A DNA stretch of 64,000 nucleotides from positions 124,001 through 188,000 of the forward strand of contig NZ_BOLN01000006.1 in the NCBI RefSeq assembly GCF_016861655.1, given 5' to 3'. The stretch comes from Levilactobacillus lanxiensis. Lineage in GTDB: Bacteria; Bacillota; Bacilli; Lactobacillales; Lactobacillaceae. Shown in pieces: positions 1-9,489 of this stretch. The translations under genes and the position numbers were made by a program. The notes under the pieces were generated by a model. That model was not told the DNA's origin. It was given only the letters and a program-made list of their open reading frames with translations, and did not search any database. Positions within the stretch are counted from its first letter, which is position 1; each line of letters starts with the position of its first letter.

Positions 1-464
1 TAAGTGATCTGGTCGTCCTGCTGGGCATGAGTTTATTTGGCCCCGCGGGTGCGGTGATGATTGCGGCCGTGAAAGAATTACTCTACTTTGTGTCGACCGG
101 ACTGGATATCGTCAACTTCATCGGGGTGCTAACGGCGTTCATCGCGGATATCGCCTACATTTTGCCAATCAGCTACGTGCTGAAGCATAAGCAGGGCGAC
201 GCGCAACCCGGATTGAAACGGCAAATCGTTGCTGTGATCGTCGGGACGCTGACACTGACGGTGATTTTGTCCTTAGCAAACTGGTGGGTCATTACGCCGC
301 TTTACTTAAAGGTATGGGGCATGTCACTGGGCCTGCCCGTGAACAAGCTGATTTTGCTGGGGGTTATTCCGTTTAATCTATTGAAGGGAATTATCCTGGG
401 CATCCTGTTCATTCTAGTGAGTCGTCGAATGGCACCTTGGTTGGCCAAGCACACGCTCTCATAA
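1..464 (+). CDS. ribU: Riboflavin ECF transporter S component, 5' partial
   Basis: The reading frame is open from base 3, so the N terminus lies outside the window and the ATG at 27 is internal. The visible part starts SDLVVLLG and runs through about four hydrophobic segments, with FGPAGAVMIAAVKELLYF and the pattern GLDIVNFIGVLTAFIADIAYILP typical of RibU. RibU is the substrate-binding membrane subunit that captures riboflavin and works with the shared EcfAA'T energy-coupling module. Gene identity rests on this motif region only. A duplicated terminator follows the stop codon. Confidence 0.8.
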   Translation, partial: SDLVVLLGMSLFGPAGAVMIAAVKELLYFVSTGLDIVNFIGVLTAFIADIAYILPISYVLKHKQGDAQPGLKRQIVAVIVGTLTLTVILSLANWWVITPLYLKVWGMSLGLPVNKLILLGVIPFNLLKGIILGILFILVSRRMAPWLAKHTLS

Positions 465-491
465 CCGCATCACTAACAAATTTTTCGAAAC

Positions 492-520
492 AAAGGACCG
501 GCCACGTGCCGGTCCTTTTT
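492..520 (+). terminator. Rho-independent terminator, first of a tandem pair
   Basis: AAAGGACCGGC / GCCGGTCCTTTTT stem followed by T residues, just after ribU. It lies inside a 39-base unit (483-521) that is repeated exactly at 522-560. Confidence 0.9.
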
Positions 521-530
521 CTTTCGAAAC

Positions 531-559
531 AAAGGACCGGCCACGTGCCGGTCCTTTTT
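531..559 (+). terminator. Rho-independent terminator, exact second copy
   Basis: This is identical to the terminator at 492-520, shifted by 39 bases. The second T-tract ends 47 bases before the next start codon. Confidence 0.9.
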
Positions 560-606
560 CTATGGTAAACTGAACAAAGACTTTAAAATTGAGAGGAGGG
601 TCTACT

Positions 607-1647
607 GTGGAGGCGAGTGATTTAGGTCAGTTGTTGAGTGCCAAACAGGACCGGCGAATTCGCGTGATTGAAAATCTCTTGCGCGGCAAAAAAACGGTGT
701 CGACCCTCTACTGGGGGCAACGCTATCACTTGTTGCCACTGTTGAACCTGGCTAAACAACTGGACCGCGGTGGTCTCGATAACGCCGTGCAGGAGCTGCA
801 ACGCCGTCATTGGCTGACGGTCGATACCGAACAAAAGACGCTACGGCTCACGAATCAGGGGGCCCAGGCATTGGCCGAGACGCCGACGTATCAGCCCCAA
901 ACGGTCGATCAGTGGGTAAACTTAGACATCATGGCTGCGCGGCAACGCCTGTTGTTAGCAGTCCAAGTGACCTCCCAGTATGCCCACAGTACGGCCCGTT
1001 ACTATCCGTTGGCGACCGACCAGAAAACCCGGCAACACGTGCGACAATGGTTTCACAGCGCTAAGGGACCGGCCTTGGCGTCATCGCTGGCCCAGGCATT
1101 GGTGACCAGTCTCGCGCAATTACCGGCCAGCACGGCTGACATTATGACCGACCAGTTTACCGGTTTTGGCCAACCGGGGCTGACCCTTGATCAGCTGGCA
1201 CTGGCCCACCAAACGACGATCTGGCAAGTCCGGTTGCGGCAGTTTGACGGCGTCACCCAGATTGCCCGGGACGCCCGTCACCCGGAGCATCCGCTACATG
1301 ATTTGCTGGGGCCACTCTGGCGGGTTCCCATTTCACCGAGTGCCCAAGAAACGCTAGCCGCGGTGTCCGCGGGCAGGGACCTGCAGCAAGTGGCGAACCG
1401 ACGACAGATCAAGCTGAGCACGGTTCGCGAACATCTGCTAGAGGCAGCAATCATGCTCCCGCTGACCGATTTTCCGTACGATAGTGTGCTTCCCCAGTCG
1501 GTGCGCACGGATTTTCAGGCCGCCGTTCAGGGCAACTTGGATGACTGGCAGTATTCCGCGCTGCCCCAGGCAATGCAGGCTCGCTATGATTTCTTTTATT
1601 TTCGGCTCTATGCCATTTGGCGAATCAAACAGGAGGTAACAGCATGA
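607..1647 (+). CDS. YpbB-like helix-turn-helix protein, partner of RecQ
   Basis: A soluble protein of about 346 residues. The GTG at 607 is chosen because GGAGGG (595-600) stands 6 bases upstream; a TTG at 589 would lie before this site. The C-terminal third contains a helix-turn-helix stretch (about residues 255-295, around LQQVANRRQIKLSTVREHL) like the domain found in YpbB-type proteins and next to bacterial RecQ-like helicases. The stop codon overlaps the recQ start (ATGA), so the two are translationally coupled. B. subtilis has the same pair (ypbB next to the RecS helicase). A helicase accessory role is inferred from this neighbourhood; no enzymatic motif is visible. Confidence 0.75.
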   Translation: MEASDLGQLLSAKQDRRIRVIENLLRGKKTVSTLYWGQRYHLLPLLNLAKQLDRGGLDNAVQELQRRHWLTVDTEQKTLRLTNQGAQALAETPTYQPQTVDQWVNLDIMAARQRLLLAVQVTSQYAHSTARYYPLATDQKTRQHVRQWFHSAKGPALASSLAQALVTSLAQLPASTADIMTDQFTGFGQPGLTLDQLALAHQTTIWQVRLRQFDGVTQIARDARHPEHPLHDLLGPLWRVPISPSAQETLAAVSAGRDLQQVANRRQIKLSTVREHLLEAAIMLPLTDFPYDSVLPQSVRTDFQAAVQGNLDDWQYSALPQAMQARYDFFYFRLYAIWRIKQEVTA

Positions 1648-3065
1648 CGGAAACGTTGACGGCCAGCCTACAGCGGGTCTTCGGTTTCGATCAATTTCGG
1701 TCGGGGCAGGCCGCGGCCCTCGAGAGCCTAGAGGCGGGTCAGGACACCCTGGCAATTCTGCCGACCGGGGCCGGTAAAACCTTGATCTATCAACTCTATG
1801 GGTACCGCCATCCGGGGTGCGTCCTGATTGTCTCACCGCTCCTGTCACTCATGAATGATCAGGTCGACCGGATGCGGATGAACGGCTTCAAACGGGCCGC
1901 GGCCATTAACTCGTTGACCCCATTTGGGGAACGGCTGCATATTTTAAATCACTTAAACGATTTGCAATTTTTATTTCTATCTCCAGAAATGCTGTCACAG
2001 TCCCAGATGCTTGACCGGTTACACCAGGTTACTATCAGCCTCTTGGTCATCGATGAGGCCCACTGTATCGTCCAGTGGGGACCGGATTTTCGGCCGGAGT
2101 ATCTACTATTGGGCGCAATCCGAGAGAAGCTTAATCGACCGTTAACGTTGATGTTGACCGCCACGGCGGGGAAGCAGACCCGCCAGGAGATTGCCAAGCA
2201 GCTGCGGAGCACGCCTCAGGTAGTGACCGAATCGGTTAATCGACCAAATATTTTCTTGGATGTGGAGAATGTCGCCGACGAGGCAACCAAACAGGCCCGG
2301 CTGCTGGATTTAGTGAAACATTTACAACGCCCCGGCGTCATCTACTTTTCCAGCAAGCAACAGGCTAGCGATACCGCGTTATGGCTGCAACAGACAGCCG
2401 AGGTGCGGGCGGCGGCCTACCACGCGGGATTGGATGCCGAGGATCGGTTCAAGATTCAGCAACAGTTCATGGCCGATCAGCTGGATGTCATCTGCGCCAC
2501 TAGTGCCTTTGGCATGGGTATCGATAAGGATAATGTCCGGTTCGTGATTCACTATCACCTGCCAGCCGACTTAGAGAGCTATGCCCAGGAAATCGGGCGC
2601 GCTGGTCGGGACGGTCAGCCTAGTGTCGCCATTTTGCTGTACGCGCCGGGTGATGAGCAGTTGCCCTTAGCCCTTGGCCAGTCCAATCGACCGGAACCAG
2701 ATACCATCCAGCGTTACTACGCGCATCCCACCAGCTTTGCGGCCGACGACCCGCAGATTCACCTGTTGGCGTTCTACCGCAATCATGGGATTAGCCAGGC
2801 CGCCGTGACGCGGTTATTTGCCAGTCGAGAACGGGAGCGCAATCATGCTCTATCACAGATGGTGGCGTACGCGAAGTCGCCGACCTGTTTGCGGGAGAAG
2901 TGGCTGCAGGCCTTTGACGAGGAACCACCGGCTCATGACGACGCCTGTTGTGCCCCCGGCAATGTGCCCCTGGATTTGGCGGCCCATAATCTGACACGGC
3001 AAGCCAAAGTTTTGACACCAACGGCTACGGTCGGGTGGCAGGAGCGGTTGACCCGGTTATTTTAA
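1644..3065 (+). CDS. recQ: RecQ-family ATP-dependent DNA helicase (short, RecS-like)
   Basis: 473 residues starting at ATG 1644, with AGGAGG at 1631-1636. It is a superfamily 2 helicase: Walker A LPTGAGKT near residue 40, the DEAH box VIDEAHCIVQWGPDFRPEY near residue 132, and motif VI YAQEIGRAGRDGQPS near residue 320. It unwinds DNA 3' to 5' in recombination and fork repair. The C-terminal part has a few cysteines (TCLREKW and DDACCAP) that may form the RecQ zinc-binding region, but there is no HRDC domain, so it resembles the short RecS form rather than full-length RecQ. It overlaps the upstream gene by four bases. An imperfect A/T-rich hairpin after the stop lacks a T-tract, so no clear terminator is seen. 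Confidence 0.92.
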   Translation: MTETLTASLQRVFGFDQFRSGQAAALESLEAGQDTLAILPTGAGKTLIYQLYGYRHPGCVLIVSPLLSLMNDQVDRMRMNGFKRAAAINSLTPFGERLHILNHLNDLQFLFLSPEMLSQSQMLDRLHQVTISLLVIDEAHCIVQWGPDFRPEYLLLGAIREKLNRPLTLMLTATAGKQTRQEIAKQLRSTPQVVTESVNRPNIFLDVENVADEATKQARLLDLVKHLQRPGVIYFSSKQQASDTALWLQQTAEVRAAAYHAGLDAEDRFKIQQQFMADQLDVICATSAFGMGIDKDNVRFVIHYHLPADLESYAQEIGRAGRDGQPSVAILLYAPGDEQLPLALGQSNRPEPDTIQRYYAHPTSFAADDPQIHLLAFYRNHGISQAAVTRLFASRERERNHALSQMVAYAKSPTCLREKWLQAFDEEPPAHDDACCAPGNVPLDLAAHNLTRQAKVLTPTATVGWQERLTRLF

Positions 3066-3198
3066 AGCGTTGATTAATTTTTAGGGCCTAGAGTCCGTTA
3101 CAAGGCTTAAAAATCTGTAAACATCGTTAAGAGAGTTCTAAAGAATGCCGCGACGCCGACATTTTCAGCAATTATAGCTATCGAAATGGTACGGTACG

Positions 3199-3207
3199 TG
3201 GTACAAT
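3199..3207 (+). promoter_or_regulatory. Extended -10 promoter for the LysM gene
   Basis: TGG-TACAAT forms an extended -10 (TGN plus hexamer), 30 bases before the start codon. No good -35 hexamer was found. Confidence 0.45.
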
Positions 3208-3239
3208 TACGGGTGAAAGTTTTTCAGGGAGGTTAGATG

Positions 3240-3881
3240 ATGAGTCAGAAGCGTGACGATCAAACGTCGAAGGAACAAGAGTCCCACCCGTGGGATCAAT
3301 CGTTTGCCGATGATCGGGACGATCAGGGGAACCTGTCACGAACGAAGATGCGGCGGCAAAACCACAGTAACACCATGGTAACGGTCATTTTGGTGGCAAT
3401 TATCGTGGTTATTGCTGCGGCCTCATTGGTTTACGGCTTGGCGCGTCAAAGCGCTGTCAATCGGCCACAAAATACGGAAAAGGTGGCGGCAAGTTCCTCC
3501 AGCTCATCCAGTAAGGCCAAGAGCTCCAGTCACAAAAAGAAAGCTTCTACTAAGAAGTCTTCTTCAGCGACCACGACGAGCTCACCTAAGAAATCAACAA
3601 CTTCAACCACAACTGCTAGTTCGGCTAAGACGACTAGCAGTTCTTCGGCTACCACCAGTTCGGCCACTGAATCAAGTACGGTTACCAGCAGCAGTCATAG
3701 TAGCAGCGCCGCAACCAGTAGTAGTGCGGTGGCTGGTTCTAAGTACGCCACGGTTGAATCTGGACAAGGGGTTTACCGGGTCGCAACAAACGCGGGAATC
3801 TCTGTCCAAAAATTATTGGAATTAAACGGCCTGTCTTCCGGTTCTTCCCTCTATCCGGGACAGAAGTTACGGGTTCGCTAA
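3240..3881 (+). CDS. Membrane-anchored LysM-domain protein (YpbE-like)
   Basis: About 213 residues. The order is a charged cytoplasmic head (residues 1-45), one transmembrane helix (about 46-68, VTVILVAIIVVIAAASLVYG), a long Ser/Thr/Lys-rich wall-spanning linker (about 80-165), and a C-terminal LysM domain (about 170-213, VYRVATNAGISVQKLLELNGLSS up to the final LRVR). LysM binds N-acetylglucosamine in peptidoglycan, so the protein is a type II anchored cell-wall protein. ATG codons stand at 3237 and 3240; the AGGGAGG at 3226-3232 fits 3240 better. The position between recQ and cmk matches ypbE in B. subtilis. Function beyond wall binding is unknown. Confidence 0.8.
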   Translation: MSQKRDDQTSKEQESHPWDQSFADDRDDQGNLSRTKMRRQNHSNTMVTVILVAIIVVIAAASLVYGLARQSAVNRPQNTEKVAASSSSSSSKAKSSSHKKKASTKKSSSATTTSSPKKSTTSTTTASSAKTTSSSSATTSSATESSTVTSSSHSSSAATSSSAVAGSKYATVESGQGVYRVATNAGISVQKLLELNGLSSGSSLYPGQKLRVR

Positions 3882-3914
3882 GTTTTAAAACTATTTGATA
3901 GGAGTTTGGTTGTC

Positions 3915-4592
3915 ATGGAGAAACAAGGTTTACAAGTGGCTATCGATGGGCCGGCTTCCGCAGGGAAGAGTACGGTCGCTAAGATCGTTGCCCAACGGTT
4001 CCACTACATCTACTGTGATACCGGTGCCATGTACCGGGCCATTACTTGGAAGGTGCTGCAAGCTGGCGTCGGGTTGACCGATGAAGCTGCGGTCAAGCAG
4101 TTATTGGATCAAATCACGATTCGATTTGAACCGGGTACCCCCGTTCAAAAGGTTTTCGTTGATGAGACGGAAGTCACCTTGGCGATTCGCCAACCGGACG
4201 TCACCAATTCTGTGTCGGCCGTTTCTGCATTGCCAGCTGTCCGGGCCGAATTAACGGAACGGCAACGGCAAATTGCGGATGCCGGTGGCATTGTGATGGA
4301 CGGTCGGGATATTGGGTCGACGGTTTTGCCCAAGGCTGAGGTCAAGATCTTCTTGGTCGCCAGCGTGGACGAACGGGCGCAACGGCGGTTGAAGGACAAT
4401 GCGGCCAAGGGAATCAACACGCCACTGGCAACTTTGAAGTATGAAATCGAAGAACGGGACCGAAAAGATTCCACGCGAAAGGTTTCACCATTGACCCAGG
4501 CAGCCGACGCAATCCGCTTGGATACTACGTCTATGAGCATCGAACAGGTCGCTGATAAGATCGCAGAAATCATCCAAGAAAAAGAATCCTAG
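3915..4592 (+). CDS. cmk: Cytidylate kinase
   Basis: 225 residues. It phosphorylates CMP and dCMP with ATP in the pyrimidine nucleotide pathway. The P-loop DGPASAGKSTVAK is at residues 10-22, followed by the CMP-binding CDTGAMYRA and the family motif VMDGRDIGS near residue 130. The LID region carries the arginines of RRLKDN and ERDRKD. ATG 3915 is used because AGGAG at 3900-3904 is correctly spaced; a TTG at 3906 would overlap that site. cmk directly before rpsA is a widely conserved arrangement. Confidence 0.95.
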   Translation: MEKQGLQVAIDGPASAGKSTVAKIVAQRFHYIYCDTGAMYRAITWKVLQAGVGLTDEAAVKQLLDQITIRFEPGTPVQKVFVDETEVTLAIRQPDVTNSVSAVSALPAVRAELTERQRQIADAGGIVMDGRDIGSTVLPKAEVKIFLVASVDERAQRRLKDNAAKGINTPLATLKYEIEERDRKDSTRKVSPLTQAADAIRLDTTSMSIEQVADKIAEIIQEKES

Positions 4593-4673
4593 AGAAATAG
4601 GCATTTTACTAGCTTTTATAAGCACAATCAGCTAAAATAGTATATAGAGTTGTCGCAAGGAGGAAAATTTCGC

Positions 4674-5984
4674 ATGAGTGAAAATGGCACGAGTCAAAAC
4701 AATGAAAACAATGATTTATTAGATGCTTTAAACAGCATCGACACCGTTAAGGTCGGTGACGTTGTTAAGGGTGAAGTCTTAGCAATCGATGATGACCAAC
4801 AAGCAATCGTCGGGATTGCTGATACTGGCGTTGAAGGGGTCGTTCCCAAGAAGGAACTGTCTACTAAGCCAGTAGATGACATTAAATCTGTAATTAAAGT
4901 CGGGGACGTTATGGACCTCGTCGTAATTTCTCGGATCGGTACCGACAAGGAAGGCGGCAGTTACTTACTGTCACAACGTCGTTTGGAAGCCCGTAAGGTT
5001 TGGGACGACATCCAAAAGGAATTCGAAGCTGGTCATACGTTGACTGCCCCTGTTACCCAAGTGGTTAAGGGTGGGTTAGTTGTTGACGCCGGTGTGCGTG
5101 GTTTCGTACCTGCATCCATGGCTTCAGACCACTTCGTTGAAGATTTGGCACAATTCAAGGGCCAAACGCTTGAATTCAAGATCGTTGAAATCGAACCAAG
5201 CGAAAACCGCTTGATCTTATCTCACCGCGCAATCGTTGAAAAGCAACGCGCTGCACAAAAAGAAGAAATCATGGCTAAGTTAACTGCCGGCGACGTTGTC
5301 GAAGGTAAAGTTGCTCGTCTGACGAACTTCGGTGCATTCGTTGACCTTGGTGGCGTTGATGGGTTGGTCCACGTTTCAGAAATCGCTTTCGAACGGGTTG
5401 AAAAGCCTAGCGATGTCTTGAAGGTTGGCCAAGATGTTAAGGTTAAGGTCTTATCTGTTGATCCAGATCGTGACCGGATTTCCCTTTCCATCAAGCAAAC
5501 CTTACCAGAACCTTGGGACGGTATCGAAGAAAAGGCCCCTCAAGGCAGTGTCTTGGACGGGACTGTTAAGCGCCTGACTAGCTTTGGTGCCTTCGTTGAA
5601 GTCTTCCCAGGTGTTGAAGGTTTGGTTCACATTTCCCAAATTTCTCATCAACACATCGCAACGCCTGCTGACGTTCTGAAGGTTGGTCAAGAAATCAAGG
5701 TTAAGGTCTTAGATGTTCGTCCAGACGATCACCGTTTGGCATTATCCATCAAGGCCTTGGAAGAAAAGCCAGAATCTGCTGACGATTCTTCTGAAAACCA
5801 CAGCAGCAACAACAGTAACAACAACCGGAACCGGAACAACAACGGCGGTAACCGTCGTCGTAACAACCGGAACTCTGCTGAAACTTCAACGGCTAACGCC
5901 CCAGAAGAAAGCACCGGTTTCTCTTTAGGTGACCTCATTGGGGATAGCTTGAAGAAAGATATGGAAGATAACGAAAACAACTAA
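4674..5984 (+). CDS. rpsA: 30S ribosomal protein S1 homolog
   Basis: 436 residues. Four S1 RNA-binding domains are visible, beginning near residues 22 (VKVGDVVKGEV), 110, 195 (LTAGDVVEGKVARLTNFGAFVDLGG) and 282 (GSVLDGTVKRLTSFGAFVEVFPG). An Asn/Arg/Ser-rich low-complexity tail (about 375-415) and a short acidic end follow. The protein binds mRNA and helps load it on the 30S subunit; the four-domain Firmicutes form is shorter than the six-domain E. coli S1. AAGGAGG at 4657-4663 precedes the ATG. The codon bias towards AAG, GTT and GAA suggests high expression. Confidence 0.93.
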   Translation: MSENGTSQNNENNDLLDALNSIDTVKVGDVVKGEVLAIDDDQQAIVGIADTGVEGVVPKKELSTKPVDDIKSVIKVGDVMDLVVISRIGTDKEGGSYLLSQRRLEARKVWDDIQKEFEAGHTLTAPVTQVVKGGLVVDAGVRGFVPASMASDHFVEDLAQFKGQTLEFKIVEIEPSENRLILSHRAIVEKQRAAQKEEIMAKLTAGDVVEGKVARLTNFGAFVDLGGVDGLVHVSEIAFERVEKPSDVLKVGQDVKVKVLSVDPDRDRISLSIKQTLPEPWDGIEEKAPQGSVLDGTVKRLTSFGAFVEVFPGVEGLVHISQISHQHIATPADVLKVGQEIKVKVLDVRPDDHRLALSIKALEEKPESADDSSENHSSNNSNNNRNRNNNGGNRRRNNRNSAETSTANAPEESTGFSLGDLIGDSLKKDMEDNENN

Positions 5985-6000
5985 TACGTTTTGGTTGAAG

Positions 6001-6044
6001 AGGGTTTAGGACGGAACTTTGTTGGTTTCGTTCTGAACCCTTTT
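6001..6044 (+). terminator. Terminator after rpsA
   Basis: AGGGTT at the 5' end pairs with AACCCT, with GGAAC / GTTC inside, followed by TTTTC. Confidence 0.65.
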
Positions 6045-6082
6045 CATGTCACCTAACGTAATCATTAAAGGAGGGATTTATC

Positions 6083-7390
6083 GTGGCATTTCCAATCGTT
6101 GCCATTGTTGGCCGCCCAAACGTCGGGAAGTCAACCCTGTTCAACCGGATCGCTGGCGAACGGATCTCCATCGTTGAGGATACACCCGGGGTTACCCGTG
6201 ACCGGATCTATACCCACGCCGAATGGCTGGGAACCGAGTTCCGGATGATTGATACCGGGGGGATTGACCTCGGTGATGAACCATTTTTAACGCAAATTAC
6301 GCAACAGGCTGAAATCGCCATTGAAGAAGCTGACGTCATCGTCTTCATCGTGAGCGCGCCTGAGGGCGTGACCGATGCCGATGAGAAGGTCGCTAAGATT
6401 CTTTACCGGGCCGACAAGCCCGTTATTCTGGCCGTTAACAAGGCCGATAATCCCGAAACCCGGGAGACGGTCTATGACTTCTACTCCCTAGGCTTCGGCG
6501 ATCCATACCCCGTTTCTGGGGTTCATGGGTTAGGTCTTGGGGATCTGCTGGACGCCGTCGTTAAGGAATTCCCTGACGATGAAGGGGCGCCTAAGGACGA
6601 CTCCATTCGGTTCAGTCTGATTGGTCGGCCGAACGTCGGCAAGTCGTCGTTAGTCAACGCAATGCTCGGTGAAGACCGGGTCATCGTGTCTAACATTGCG
6701 GGGACCACGCGTGACGCGGTCGATACCAAGTTCGTGGCGGATGATACCAAGTTTACGATGGTCGATACGGCCGGGATTCGTAAGCGCGGTAAGGTCTACG
6801 AAAACACGGAACGGTACAGTGTGATGCGGGCCATGCGGGCGATTGATGATTCAGACGTCGTGCTGGTCGTTTTGAACGCCGAAGAAGGTATTCGGGAACA
6901 AGATAAGCGGGTTGCTGGTTACGCCCATGAAGCAGGTCGGGGAATCATTATCCTGGTCAACAAATGGGATACCCTGAAGAAGGATAACCACACGCTGACG
7001 GACTTCCAAAACCTGATTCGCCTCGAGTTCCAATACCTGAGCTACGCGCCAATCGTCTTTGTTTCCGCTAAGACGGGCCAACGGCTGGACCAACTGCCAG
7101 CGATGATCAAACGGGTCTCTGAAAACCACAACAAGCGGGTGCAATCCGCCACGTTGAACGACGTGATCATGGACGCCATTGCCCTGAACCCAACGCCTTC
7201 CGACAACGGGAAGCGGCTTCGGGTCTACTACGGGACGCAGGTTGCGGTGGCACCACCAACCTTCGTGGTCTTTGTCAACGACCCGAAGATGATGCACTTC
7301 TCCTACGAGCGGTTCTTAGAGAATCAGATTCGGGAACACTTCGATTTCGAAGGGACCCCGATCCATTTGATCGAGCGGGCACGGAAGTAG
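6083..7390 (+). CDS. der: Ribosome biogenesis GTPase Der (EngA)
   Basis: 435 residues with two GTPase domains in tandem and a C-terminal KH-like domain, the diagnostic plan of Der. The first domain has [12 protein letters not shown] (residues 8-19), DTGGID and NKAD; the second has [12 protein letters not shown] (about 180), [10 protein letters not shown] and NKWD. The KH-like part begins near residue 350. Der is essential for maturation of the 50S subunit. The GTG start at 6083 has AAAGGAGGG 12 bases upstream. It stands alone between terminators, with HU downstream, as in other lactobacilli and B. subtilis. Confidence 0.96.
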   Translation: MAFPIVAIVGRPNVGKSTLFNRIAGERISIVEDTPGVTRDRIYTHAEWLGTEFRMIDTGGIDLGDEPFLTQITQQAEIAIEEADVIVFIVSAPEGVTDADEKVAKILYRADKPVILAVNKADNPETRETVYDFYSLGFGDPYPVSGVHGLGLGDLLDAVVKEFPDDEGAPKDDSIRFSLIGRPNVGKSSLVNAMLGEDRVIVSNIAGTTRDAVDTKFVADDTKFTMVDTAGIRKRGKVYENTERYSVMRAMRAIDDSDVVLVVLNAEEGIREQDKRVAGYAHEAGRGIIILVNKWDTLKKDNHTLTDFQNLIRLEFQYLSYAPIVFVSAKTGQRLDQLPAMIKRVSENHNKRVQSATLNDVIMDAIALNPTPSDNGKRLRVYYGTQVAVAPPTFVVFVNDPKMMHFSYERFLENQIREHFDFEGTPIHLIERARK

Positions 7391-7489
7391 AACAACGGGC
7401 ATAACACCAGCTTTTTCACCGGATTTTAACGATTTCTTAGTAAAAATCGTCTTTCTTGAAGTTTTATTGAGGAAAAATGGCGTTATCCC

Positions 7490-7518
7490 TTGTCATATAA
7501 GGCTTCCTGTGCTATCTT
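7490..7518 (+). promoter_or_regulatory. Promoter of the HU gene
   Basis: TTGTCA at 7490-7495, a 17-base spacer, then TATCTT at 7513-7518. This implies a 5' leader of about 100 bases before the HU start. Confidence 0.65.
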
Positions 7519-7628
7519 TGATAAAGAAATGATGCGGTTGACCGTATTTGTTTCATCATTTTTGGACCACTCAAAAATGATCACTAGATGACATTCATCT
7601 AATCTTCTATTCAGGAGGTGAATTCAAA

Positions 7629-7904
7629 ATGGCAAACAAAGCACAATTGGTTAGCGATGTTGCAACTGCAACTGGTTTAACTAAAAAGGACGCAACGGCT
7701 GCAGTTGACGCAGTCTTCGATTCTGTCCAAGCAACTTTAGCTAAAGGCGAAAAGGTTCAATTGATCGGCTTTGGTAACTTTGAAGTTCGTGAACGTGCAG
7801 CTCGTAAGGGCCGTAACCCACAAACTGGACAAGAAATCCAAATTCCTGCAAGCAAAGTACCTGCATTCAAGCCAGGTAAAGCTTTAAAGGATGCTGTTAA
7901 ATAA
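7629..7904 (+). CDS. hup: DNA-binding protein HU
   Basis: 91 residues, the normal length for [31 protein letters not shown] is cut here to its key parts: the N-terminal helix pair, the [21 protein letters not shown] stretch (about 46-66) that forms the DNA-embracing beta arm, and the conserved [11 protein letters not shown] end. HU bends and compacts DNA in the nucleoid. The RBS AGGAGGTG (7613-7620) is nearly perfect and codon use is highly biased, which fits very high expression. It is a single-gene unit with its own promoter and terminator. Confidence 0.97.
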   Translation: MANKAQLVSDVATATGLTKKDATAAVDAVFDSVQATLAKGEKVQLIGFGNFEVRERAARKGRNPQTGQEIQIPASKVPAFKPGKALKDAVK

Positions 7905-7920
7905 TTTATTATTTGACGAC

Positions 7921-7958
7921 TAAAAGAGCCAGTGCGGCGTATGCCGGGCTGGCTTTTT
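7921..7958 (+). terminator. Terminator after HU
   Basis: AGCCAG / CTGGCT outer stem with CGGC / GCCG inside, followed by TTTTT. Confidence 0.85.
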
Positions 7959-8104
7959 GCTGTGCTTAACTAGTTTAAAAGTTCCCGAAGAACCTGAATA
8001 GTCGGACTAGCCAATCATTTGCCACCACATTTGCCGGTAACGGTGGTAAGATGGTAAGTGCTGATTTAGTTAGAAAAAACGATAAACAACGATGGAGGCG
8101 GGTT

Positions 8105-9364
8105 ATGAGTTACGCAGAAACGGCGCTGGACCAACTGGAAAAGGGCCAACTTGAAGATTTTAAAAAGCAGTATGCCTTGTCACTGCGCCACGATGACGAT
8201 GAGACGCTTTTTAGCCTGGGAGAAGAGTTGTACTCCCTGGGTTTCCTCAACCAGTCTCGACGCATTTATGAAAAGTTATTAAAAAAGTATCCGGACGAAG
8301 ACGAACTACGGACCAACTTAGCCGACATTGCGATTGACGAAGACAAGAACGACGAAGCTCTGGACTACCTGAACCAGGTCAAGCCGGATTCACCAGCCTA
8401 CATTGAATCTTTGATGGTGGCGGCCGACCTGTATCAGACCCAGGAACTCTTTGAGGTCAGTGAACAGAAATTACTGACGGCCAAGAAATTGGCCCCTGAC
8501 GAGCCCGTCATCACGTTTGCCTTGGCGGAGCTCTACTTCACCATGCGCGAGTTCAGAAAGGCCATTCCGCTGTATTTAGACCTGATTACGGCCGGGACCA
8601 CGGAACTGTCTCGGGTCAACATCGTCGAACGGCTCGGGGTCGCCTATGCCAACGCTGGGCGCTTTGAACAAGCCGTGGGGTATCTCAAACAGATTCACCC
8701 GGGGAACATGACGCCGGACGTGAAGTTTGAGACGGCCTTTACCTACCTGCAACTGAAGGAACGCCCAACCGCCATTCGGCTCTTTAACGAGCTGAAGGAC
8801 AGCGACGCGCACTACACCTCCCTGTATCCGTACCTGGGACAGGCGTTAGAGGAAGAGAACCGTTTGCCCGAAGCACTCACGGCCTTGCAAGAGGGACTGG
8901 GTGTCGACCAGTACAACGAGAAGCTCTGGTTACAGGCGGCTCACGTGGCCACTAAGCTCGATGATGAGAAGATGGCGGAGAAGTACCTGACCCACGGCCA
9001 TCAGCTCGACAGCGACGATTTAAGCGCCGTCATTCAGTTGAGTAATCTTTACGTGAAGCAGGAACGGTGGCAGGAAAATGCCGACTTGGTTCAGCCGTAC
9101 GTGAAGAGTGAGGATGCCGATCCACAGCTGTACTGGAATCTGGCTATCACGGCAGAGCACCAGGAAGACTTTGATGCCGCGCGTAAATACTACGATGCCG
9201 CCCAGCCATTCTTTATGGATCAGGCCGACTTCCTGAAGCCCGCCATTTACTTCTATCGCGAAGAAGGGGCCACGGAACAGGTCATCAAGCTGTTACACGC
9301 CTATTTGCAGGTCGTTCCAGACGATGCGGAAATGGCACTGATGCTTGAGGGCTATGAAGACTAG
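8105..9364 (+). CDS. Tetratricopeptide-repeat protein (YpiA-like)
   Basis: 419 residues, entirely helical and rich in TPR pairs, for example EELYSLGFLNQSRRIYEKLL (near 40), LAELYFTMREFRKAIPLYLDL (near 155) and GVAYANAGRFEQAVGYLKQI (near 195). TPR arrays are protein-binding scaffolds; no catalytic motif is present. The ATG at 8105 is preferred because GGAGG at 8094-8098 is 6 bases upstream, while the in-frame ATG at 8051 has no such site. TPR genes in this chromosomal place are conserved in lactobacilli, but the partner is unknown. Confidence 0.85.
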   Translation: MSYAETALDQLEKGQLEDFKKQYALSLRHDDDETLFSLGEELYSLGFLNQSRRIYEKLLKKYPDEDELRTNLADIAIDEDKNDEALDYLNQVKPDSPAYIESLMVAADLYQTQELFEVSEQKLLTAKKLAPDEPVITFALAELYFTMREFRKAIPLYLDLITAGTTELSRVNIVERLGVAYANAGRFEQAVGYLKQIHPGNMTPDVKFETAFTYLQLKERPTAIRLFNELKDSDAHYTSLYPYLGQALEEENRLPEALTALQEGLGVDQYNEKLWLQAAHVATKLDDEKMAEKYLTHGHQLDSDDLSAVIQLSNLYVKQERWQENADLVQPYVKSEDADPQLYWNLAITAEHQEDFDAARKYYDAAQPFFMDQADFLKPAIYFYREEGATEQVIKLLHAYLQVVPDDAEMALMLEGYED

Positions 9365-9444
9365 ATTTTTGAAAAGAGGGTCTCTGCGGAGGCGTTCTTT
9401 TTGTTTGGGTTAGAACACAATAATTACTTTAACTTATTTAAACA

Positions 9445-9476
9445 AAATAAAAGCAACCGCAAAACCCGCGGTTGCC
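9445..9476 (-). terminator. Terminator of the YitT-family gene
   Basis: GCAACCGC (9453-9460) pairs with GCGGTTGC (9468-9475); on the minus strand it ends in a T-rich tract. Confidence 0.85.
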
Positions 9477-9489
9477 AAAACCCAGTTCA

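Noticed and set aside
1438-1848. Minus-strand frame across the YpbB-like/recQ junction
   Set aside because: Antisense to two well-supported overlapping genes, with no start signal.
3412-3825. Second frame (137 codons, Arg/Leu-rich) inside the LysM gene
   Set aside because: Arises from the Ser/Thr-rich repeat codons read in another phase; the LysM frame is clearly the real one.
5729-5980. Leu/Arg-rich antisense frame at the end of rpsA
   Set aside because: Mirror of the Asn/Arg low-complexity tail of S1.
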